Source: Colletotrichum lupini (lineage: Eukaryota > Ascomycota > Sordariomycetes > Glomerellales > Glomerellaceae). Taken from it: 64,000 bases of DNA. The stretch is from positions 1,054,001 through 1,118,000 of the forward strand of contig NC_064678.1 in assembly GCF_023278565.1 (NCBI RefSeq), given 5' to 3'. How positions within the stretch are numbered: position 1 is the stretch's first letter; every line of letters begins with the position of its first letter. The translations under genes were made by a program, and so were the position numbers. The notes under the pieces are model-generated. The model searched no databases, had not been told where the DNA came from, and worked only from the letters and a program-made list of their open reading frames with translations. This document shows, one piece after another, positions 57,101 through 64,000 of this stretch.

Positions 57101-60100
57101 ATATAGGGTCTAAGTACCCGCCCTTAAGTAGGTATTTATTATAAAAAATATTAAGTTTAATAAAGAAGTTTTTTATAATCCTATATACGAGGAATAAGCT
57201 ATCGTAAGCGAGTAAGTAAATCTAATAATCTAAGAAATATAAGAACTTTTTAATACTAATAATACGTTAGTTCGAGCACTCGGGGAAGTAGATCTAGACT
57301 TTAAAAATACTAATACTTAAAATAACTCTATAGTTAAGGATAGTATTACTATTAAATTTTTAACTATTTAGGACGCTAAGTAATAAATAGACGTACTTTA
57401 AAGTGCGGTAAATAAGGCTAAAGAGGCTAATATAGTCTTATTATTATTATTAACCCCTAAAATAACCCCCTTGCGCAAGCTCGGGGGTAGGGGTAAGGAA
57501 GGGGATATAATAACTAGGTTATAAACGGCTTTATATAGTCCATAGTCCTCCTTATAAGCGCTTATATATATTATAAAGGTTCTTAAGCCTTTAATTCTTA
57601 ATAGCTCTTAATAAAACGCTAAAGTACGCAGTAAACGAGGTACTAATTATAAAGAAGTAATTCTTAATACTAAAGTTAATATTAGTAAGGAACCCTTATA
57701 ATAAACCTCTATTATTATATAAGAATAGAGCTTATAAAAACTGCCTTATTAAGTACTAAGTAAAGCTCCGTTAGGTCCTAGACGTTTAAACCGGGCCTAT
57801 AGACCTCTATAACGCTTCGATAATAACATTTTCGTAACGCTCTTATATTTAAATATAGGAGATAATAATTACTATAACCGTCTCTAGGACTACTTTTTCT
57901 CTATTTTTATACTTAATTAATAAAAAGCTATAGAGGAAAGTAGTATAGGATATATAATACTTTATTAAGTAATAAAAAGAGTAGTTTATAGGACTTACTT
58001 AGAGCGCTCTAGAGGAGTTTAAAAACCACGACTTATTAAAATTAACTTCTAGAGCTTACTAAAGAAGTTTAGTAATATTAAATATCTCTTATTATAATTA
58101 TAAAAGTTACTTAGGGATACTATAAACGTAAAAATAAAAAAGCTAAGGGATATTAGTATATAAGAAGAGGTCGACTATAATTTTAAATAAGGGATCTTAC
58201 TTTTATTAAAGTAGGTATATATTTATAAATACGACGTTAATAACGAGGTTAGTAAGGTAAAAGTATGTATATATATAAGAGGGGACATATAACTACTTAA
58301 CCCTTTATAAAATACGTACGCTTTAACGCTCGCTACAAAGGCCTTTAGGCTTATAATAATAATAGCTACTTAATTCGACCTTAAAATAGACTAATATAAT
58401 ACTATTAATATATTCCTTAACGCGCTTCTTAAGAGCGAGAAGCTAGTAATTATTAAACTCCTAGAGGGACATAAGGTTATTAATAAAATAAATAAACTCT
58501 AACGCGCTCTATATAGCCTCCGAAACTTATTAATTCTCTAGTTCTAAACTTTTACTTCTATACTTTATAATATAAATATAATATATAATTATAAAGAGAT
58601 CTATATTTACTAAACCGTAAATAAGAAGGTAATACTAGTATTCTACGTTAATAATTTTATTATTCTATATTATTAAGATAATTAAAAGGCGGCTTAGGGG
58701 ATCGTTAACGGTATAAAAAAATATATTAACTTTAAAGAAAATAGACTAATTAATTACTTCTTTAGAGTGCGGATTTTATAAAACCGTACTACTTATAAAG
58801 TTTATTTTATTTACGACGTATATATTAAGCGAGTTACTAAGCGCTTCGACTTTATAGATTTATTATATCTAGCTACTCCTCTTTTTTAAAAAGAGTTTAA
58901 ACTAAACGAGGGGTAGGTAATAAAAAAGGAAATAAAGAGTTATTAAAAAAAGGTTAGGAGTGTGCTTTATATAGCTATTATAATTAGATTAGACGTCGCT
59001 TTTACTTACTCGTAATTATTATAGTTCCTAACTAACCTAAGCATAACCTATATTAAAGTAATTGACTACTATATCCGATATCTTTATATAATAAAATATC
59101 TTATGCTCTATTACGGTAATATACTAAGTACGTAATTATTATTTCTAACTAAAAATACTAGCTTTATAAATAACGAGGTAATACGACAATTATTTTAAGA
59201 ATATATAATATTCCTTTTTAGTAGCCTAATTTAATAAAAATTAGTATACTAAGTAACGGTTACGATATTAATTACTAAAGCTAAGCTTCTTTATTTTAAG
59301 GAAACTATAAAAAAGACTATAGCTCTAAAGCGCCTTTTTAAGGATATTACCCTTAACCTAAGAAAAGTATAGTTAGTTAATTACGATAATTAGTAAATAA
59401 TTCGACTTATCGTAGGGGAAGGAGAAAGAATAGCTATTTAACTTTACTATATTAATATATAAAATATATAGCTAAGATAAGAGCATACTAAAGGTAGCTT
59501 CGAAGTTATTTATATATTAATAAAAAATATATTAATAAATAGACTTACTAAAAACTTTTTACGAGCTAAGTTCGAATATTTCCGTATACTTCTTAACTTT
59601 TATAATACGTAAGAAGCTATTATAAATAGTTAAAATAGTTAAAAATAATTAATTTAGGCTATGCTTAGAAAAACTTAATACCTAAAGGTATACGTTAAAT
59701 AGGCCTAGAATAGTAAAAAGAACTATACTTATTACGGGGGGTACCTTAGCCTCTCGGCGTTTTTTTTTATTTTTTACCACCCTTTTAAAAAGAGCTAGCC
59801 TTGTGTTTTTTAAATTTTAAAATAATATTAAATATAAACTTTTAAAATAATAAGTATATAATATACCCTTTTTAAAGGGCTTATTATCCGAACTAGTCTT
59901 ATCCTTATTTTTAAACTCCGAGGGGGGAATAGGTAAAAGCCCGTTAAAACTCTTATTATTATTATTTACTTTATTATTACCCTTATTACGGTTACTAAGG
60001 AGAGCCTCGAACTTAATAAAGTCCTCGGTATCTTAACTAATAACTTTAATATCCTTTTAACTAAGGAGAGAGAGCTTAGTAGCCGGGCCTTAGTAAGTAA

Positions 60101-60845
60101 ATAGAAGGTCGTAGGGGGGGGTAATAACTTAGAAGGGCTCGTTAGTATTATTACTTATTTAAACTCTTAGTAAATTATTTAATATATATATAAGAGGTAT
60201 TATAAAAATTGTGCGAAATTTATTATTATTTTTAAATATATTAAATATTTATATTTAAAATAAAATTAATAAACGATTTGACGGCGTAGGCGTGCGCGTA
60301 TAATAAACGGGGGTATTTATAATAATTATGAGAAGTTAAAAAGAAAAAGAAAAATAATAGCTAAGTAACGCCGCGAGAATTTAGATATACGTAAGGTAGC
60401 TAAGTAGCCTCGCCCTTAATAATTTATATACTAAAAGTAATAAAATACGCGCTATTCTAAGTTAGGATTCTATTTACTTTAAATAAAAAGATATATTTAT
60501 AATAAACGCGGTTTAAAAAACGCGTATCCCTTATGCTTAATTTTCTTTTATTTATATTTAACTAAATTAGGCCTTTATAAGGGTATTTAAAGATTCTATT
60601 TTAAGTATAATAGCTCCCTAGCGGTAGTAATTAGGGAGTATATTACGTAATAAGGATAGTAATCGTACCTTATAAAGTGCCCGTTACGTACTAAATCACG
60701 TGTCTATCTTAGATATTATATATATAGACCTTTTCTTTTTATTTATTTCCACTTTAATAATTAAGCTACTTTTACTATACTCCGTATGCCCATTACTACG
60801 TACTATAACTCGTAATAGTTATAAGCCCAGCTCCTATCTACTATT

Positions 60846-60927
60846 GCTATAATGGTTAAGTGCCGCATTATCTACAGGTCGTGTACCCCAAAAGCGAGAG
60901 GCAACCGTTCGAGTCTCCGTATAGGCA
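60846..60927 (+). other. tRNA-like segment in copia 3' region
   Basis: TGGTTAAGTG (A-box-like) and GTTCGAGTC (B-box-like) lie about 55 bases apart, bounded by GCTATA and TATAGGC which could pair. It does not fold as a standard tRNA. It may be a captured tRNA or SINE fragment. Confidence 0.35.
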
Positions 60928-60935
60928 TAGTTTTT

Positions 60936-61060
60936 CTAGCTAGTCTACTACCTGCAGGGCTAAGGCGTAGTATAAATACCAGGTTTTCTAACTAGTCTGC
61001 TACCTATGGGGCTGAGGCTGCCATCTACAGGGCTAAGGCGTAGTACAGACGTCCATTACA
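60936..61060 (+). repeat. Tandem-like repeat units near the copia 3' end
   Basis: CTAGTCTACTACCTGCAGGG and GGGCTAAGGCGTAGTA units recur in diverged form between 60936 and 61060, just upstream of the polypurine tract. Function unknown. Confidence 0.5.
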
Positions 61061-61090
61061 CGGATGACGGCTCTAGGCGTCTAGGGGGTA

Positions 61091-61151
61091 TGTCACGAGA
61101 TATGGATGTGGTTAATGCTGCCTACATTGAGTGGGCCCGCTTTTTGTGACA
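61091..61151 (+). repeat. Right 61-bp LTR
   Basis: Preceded by the purine tract at 61084-61088 and followed by the ACTGG target duplication. It ends GTGACA, the inverted complement of its TGTCAC start. Confidence 0.85.
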
Positions 61152-61156
61152 ACTGG

Positions 61157-62292
61157 AAATGAGGAAAAAAAACTCTTTAAGCGGGTCTCGCCGCAGTTGC
61201 TTCAAAAAAGTGTACTGCAATCGCTGAACATGAATCCACAATCGCTTGTTGATCAACCTTCTGTTGTGACAGTGAGTTCTGGACATCTGCACGTTTTCGG
61301 CCCTTCTCGATCGATGCAACACTGGCGGCAAAGCCGACGTAAACAAACCGGAATTCCCGGCTACGAGTGGAGATTCTGTAACCCCGCACAGAGGGGAACT
61401 CGACGTTAGTAAGCAGTAAAAAGTGAGAATAGCAGAAAGAGTTGACTCGAATTGGCCGGATAGAAGGCATGGATGGGTCAGTCTAGGGAGCAGAGAAGCA
61501 GTGAATACTGATACTCAATGTTCGTCTGATACAACCCAGGAGAAGGAGAGAGACCAAATCGAATGGAAATGGTTCATTGATAGTACGCCGAGTTATGACT
61601 TTGTCTCCCTGGACCATCGGTTCCCCCTTTTTTTGGTGCGCGACTCAGTCGCATTGCCGTCATCACAGCCCAATCCCACGTGAGGTTGCTCCTGAGTCAA
61701 CTCCATACTATCACAAAGTGACAAAGCTCTTGTTTTAATCTGTTCCAAGCTGAGAATGCTTGATTCAACAGGACCTCCCCGAAGATCGGGAGACTAGGGT
61801 GTCGGCTGACCAAGCTTACCAATAGAGACACATGTAATTTGCTTGAAGAACCTCTCCCCCAGTCTCCCTCGATCCGTCTCCCTCACCCCCAAGCCCCCTC
61901 CTCCTAGTCTCTATCCGTAGCCTCTTTGCTGCCCTCTCTCCCTGAACCTTCTCCCCGGCGTTACTACTCTACCCCACAGAACATTCCCCGCATCTGCTTG
62001 CCGTCCGTCGTAGCACTTTGTGCGGGGGTGGAGGTCGATCGTTTGGAGCGCGCGTTCCCACGTTCCTGCGGCACCGGCAGCGTTTCGGATGCGCGCGGCG
62101 AGCACAGCAGGCGGGCTGTTTTCACACCTTTTTCCTGCATAACGCATACCCAGCTTTCCCATCCACCAAAAAGATCTCCATCGACAAACGAAAGACGGCG
62201 GGTGTTCCGGTTCTGAAGTCATCGAACATCTGATTCTGGCCTGATACCTTTTTTTCTACCTCAGTCTTGTTTACTTATTTGTTCTTGGTTCA
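61157..62292. promoter_or_regulatory. Promoter region of the Zn2Cys6 regulator
   Basis: 1136 bases between the copia element and the regulator start. It holds one CGG-N5-CCG site at 61349-61359 and a long CT-rich leader (about 61850-62290). Short frames on both strands are unsupported. Confidence 0.5.
61349..61359. promoter_or_regulatory. CGG-N5-CCG site upstream of the regulator
   Basis: CGGAATTCCCG, 933 bases before the regulator ATG and 198 bases beyond the right LTR; possible autoregulation. Confidence 0.4.
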
Positions 62293-64000
62293 ATGGACGC
62301 TGCTGCTGCTGCAGAGACCCAGCGGACGACGCAGAACTCGGGGATCAAGGTCCGTCGCCCCCGGGCCGCCCGCGCATGCGATCTCTGCAGGGCGAAGAAG
62401 AACAAGTGCGATGAGTTGTATCCTTGCACCTACTGCAAGAGTAGGTTTGTCCACGACGATGATGAAATCTCTGCCGGCAAAAATGCCTCAATAGGAAGAG
62501 TTCCTAGGGCTAACCGCGGGAAACTAGATCGGAATGCCACATGTGTCTACAAAGGCCAGGATATGTCAAGGAGGCTCTACACTCCAGAGTATGCGCTCCC
62601 TTGGCAACTTAACTTTGATCTCTTTAGCTTACCTCATCGGCACCTATCAGATATGTGAGACAACTAGAAGAGCAGGTCAAGAGCCTTTCCGCAGTCGCCG
62701 AGTCCGTCAAGGCTCAGTCGGTCGATGACAATGCCTCAGTCATCGCCAACGTCCCCGAGATATCAGAGGGATTCTCCCCGGACTGCAGCCTCCGGAGACG
62801 GCCATCGCGGAGCACCGCCGCCGGCTCACCATCGAACGCCCGGTCACGGAACGCGGCCGGCCAAGAGATCTCCGGCGTCAACCGGCACACGCGGAACGTT
62901 GAGTTCTACGGCAGCTCATCCTCCGTCGCTCTCCTATCACACGTCCAACGGACAGGAGATGAACCAGTCATCTCCCCGGATCTTGACTCCGACGCCGGGA
63001 CTCTTCTTTCAAGCCTGCACAACCCGGCCTTCTCTTCGCCTTCGGCAGACCAAACACAGACGCCCGCAGCCGCCACCGAGCCGAGGTCGGCCGCGAGACC
63101 GGTGACGCATTACCCGCAGTGCCGGCACTTTCTCCAGAGCTTCTTCTCCAGCATACACTTTGTCCATCCGATTCTCGACAAGAAGATCTTCTTCGACCGG
63201 TGCGAGGAGCTGTGGTCGAAGCCGGACGTTGCGCGGGAGCCTTCCAGCTTTATTGCACTCTATTACAGCATATTGTCGCTGGGCGCACTCATTGGCGTCC
63301 GGGAAGATGAACCGATTGATGGGATTGAGAACCTGCAGTGGAGCCGGAAGTTCTTTGACGAGGCGAAGAGGCGGTGCGATCAGCTGGGGATGGTTACGGA
63401 CCTGGAAATGGTTCAATGCTATGTCTTCTTGGTGAGTCTAGGGCTTCACGACTGAGGATGCTCGACGCTGACGTTGTTGAAAGGCCAAAGTGTGCCAGAA
63501 CGAGCTGAATGCTCACTGTGAGTGCTTGAAGCTGTTGGAGACTTGTTCTGCTGTACTAACTTCTGAACAGGGGCATACATGTACGTCGGTCTTGCCGTGA
63601 GAACGGCGCTTGCGATGGGCATAAATCGAGAACCCGGACCCGACGTCAAGAAGGAACCGGCTGAGCTCAGAGCCGAGTCAAGAACGTGGTGGTAAGGATG
63701 CCGAGCAATGAGAGTCTAGAGAATTGCAGATGACTGACAAATCTGAACAGGGGTCTCTATTCATTAGAAACGTAAGAATACTAGCCGGAGTAAAAGTTCG
63801 GCTCGTGCCGAGAAGGCAGAAAGACATGCTAACTTCCCTCTCAGAGAAATGTCTTTCTCGATGGGTAGACCAGATACACTTGGCGCAGATTTATATCACA
63901 ACCGACTATTCCCTGTCATTGGCGAAGCAGACACAGAATATTCCGGCAGTCTAGAGCTGGTAGACCCACCCTCATGCGCCATCATCAAAAGTATGGTAGA
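62293..64000 (+). CDS. Zn2Cys6 transcription factor, 3' end outside window
   Basis: Exons 62293-62440, 62528-62588, 62651-63431, 63484-63517, 63571-63691, 63751-63771 and 63845 onwards. The DNA-binding motif is complete across the first intron: C-x2-C-x6-C-x5-C-x2-C-x6-C (CDLCRAKKNKCDELYPC, then CKNRNATC). It is followed by a linker and a dimerisation coiled coil (YVRQLEEQVKSLSAVAESVK). A fungal-specific transcription factor domain starts near residue 180 (FFSSIHFVHPILDKKIFFDR, then ALAMGINREPG). The protein is still open at the window end. It is nuclear by family. Its place next to the transporter, esterase and quercetinase and the inverted CGG triplets in their promoters make it the candidate pathway regulator; that is inference. 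Microexon 63751-63771 is 21 bases. Confidence 0.9.

Larger units (their letters stand above)
54119..61151 (+). mobile_element. Ty1/copia LTR retrotransposon with 61-bp LTRs, RIP-mutated
   Basis: 7033 bp, flanked by a 5-bp target duplication ACTGG (54114-54118 and 61152-61156). Terminal direct repeats of 61 bases start TGTYACGAG and end GTGACA. The primer-binding site directly after the left LTR, GTTATGAGCC, is complementary to a tRNA-Met anticodon loop (GGCTCATAAC). A purine tract AGGGGG lies just before the right LTR. The AT-rich interior has no intact frame; read through stops, it shows a pre-integrase GIRIKP block near 56.3 kb, integrase at about 56.4-57.2 kb, reverse transcriptase with FYVNN in place of YVDD at 58641-58655, and an RNase H end near 59.6 kb. 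Integrase before reverse transcriptase fixes the copia order. It separates the MFS and regulator genes. Confidence 0.88.

Noticed and set aside
17861..61151. CRISPR array, origin or integrated plasmid in the AT-rich blocks
   Set aside because: The blocks are bounded by TIR or LTR with target duplications and retain transposase or pol remnants; AT richness is explained by RIP.

Overview
The window comes from a filamentous ascomycete, most likely a plant-associated Sordariomycete. Genes are split by short introns of about 50-95 bases with GTRNGT donors and YAG acceptors. The repertoire is typical of such fungi: secreted plant cell wall hydrolases, P450s, fungal rhodopsin-like 7TM proteins and Zn2Cys6 regulators. 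Gene-bearing DNA of ordinary composition is interrupted by extremely AT-rich repeat copies full of TA-type stop codons, the pattern left by repeat-induced point mutation (RIP). I do not assign a genus. LAYOUT. 1-17 kb: a partial F-box-like gene (-), a secreted CBM35-GH26 beta-mannanase (-), a 3'-truncated tRNA-Lys relic, a P450 (-), a secreted GH6 cellobiohydrolase (+), a second P450 with a 4-base frame break (-), an OTT_1508-like deaminase gene (-), a 175-bp MITE and a small C2H2 zinc-finger gene (+). 17.8-36 kb: three minus-oriented copies (A, B, C) of a RIP-mutated Fot/pogo-type Tc1-mariner element alternate with a cysteine-rich secreted protein (effector candidate), a DUF7708-type STAND-like protein, a frameshifted AAA ATPase and a 7TM rhodopsin-like membrane protein. 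Copy B carries a nested 513-bp probable solo LTR. 37-45 kb: a phenol 2-monooxygenase, a secreted glycine-rich repeat protein and a second OTT_1508-like deaminase paralogue. 46.4-48.3 kb: Fot-type copy D in the opposite orientation. 48.4-64 kb: a quercetin 2,3-dioxygenase (-) divergent from an alpha/beta-hydrolase (+), then an MFS sugar-type transporter (+), a 7.0-kb RIP-mutated Ty1/copia retrotransposon with unusually short 61-bp LTRs, and a Zn2Cys6 transcription factor cut by the window end. HOW THE GENES MAY WORK TOGETHER. The quercetinase, esterase, transporter and Zn2Cys6 regulator look like a flavonol-catabolism cluster: uptake, ring opening of quercetin to a depside, depside hydrolysis and regulation. 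The phenol monooxygenase 9 kb away, across copy D, may extend the pathway. CGG-N5-CCG inverted triplets, the type of site bound by Zn2Cys6 dimers, occur twice in the quercetinase/esterase divergent promoter, twice in the transporter promoter and once each upstream of the regulator and the phenol monooxygenase. This makes a shared regulon the most testable hypothesis in the window. All exon models were made by hand from splice signals and family resemblance. Coding lengths sum to multiples of three except in the two genes called broken.
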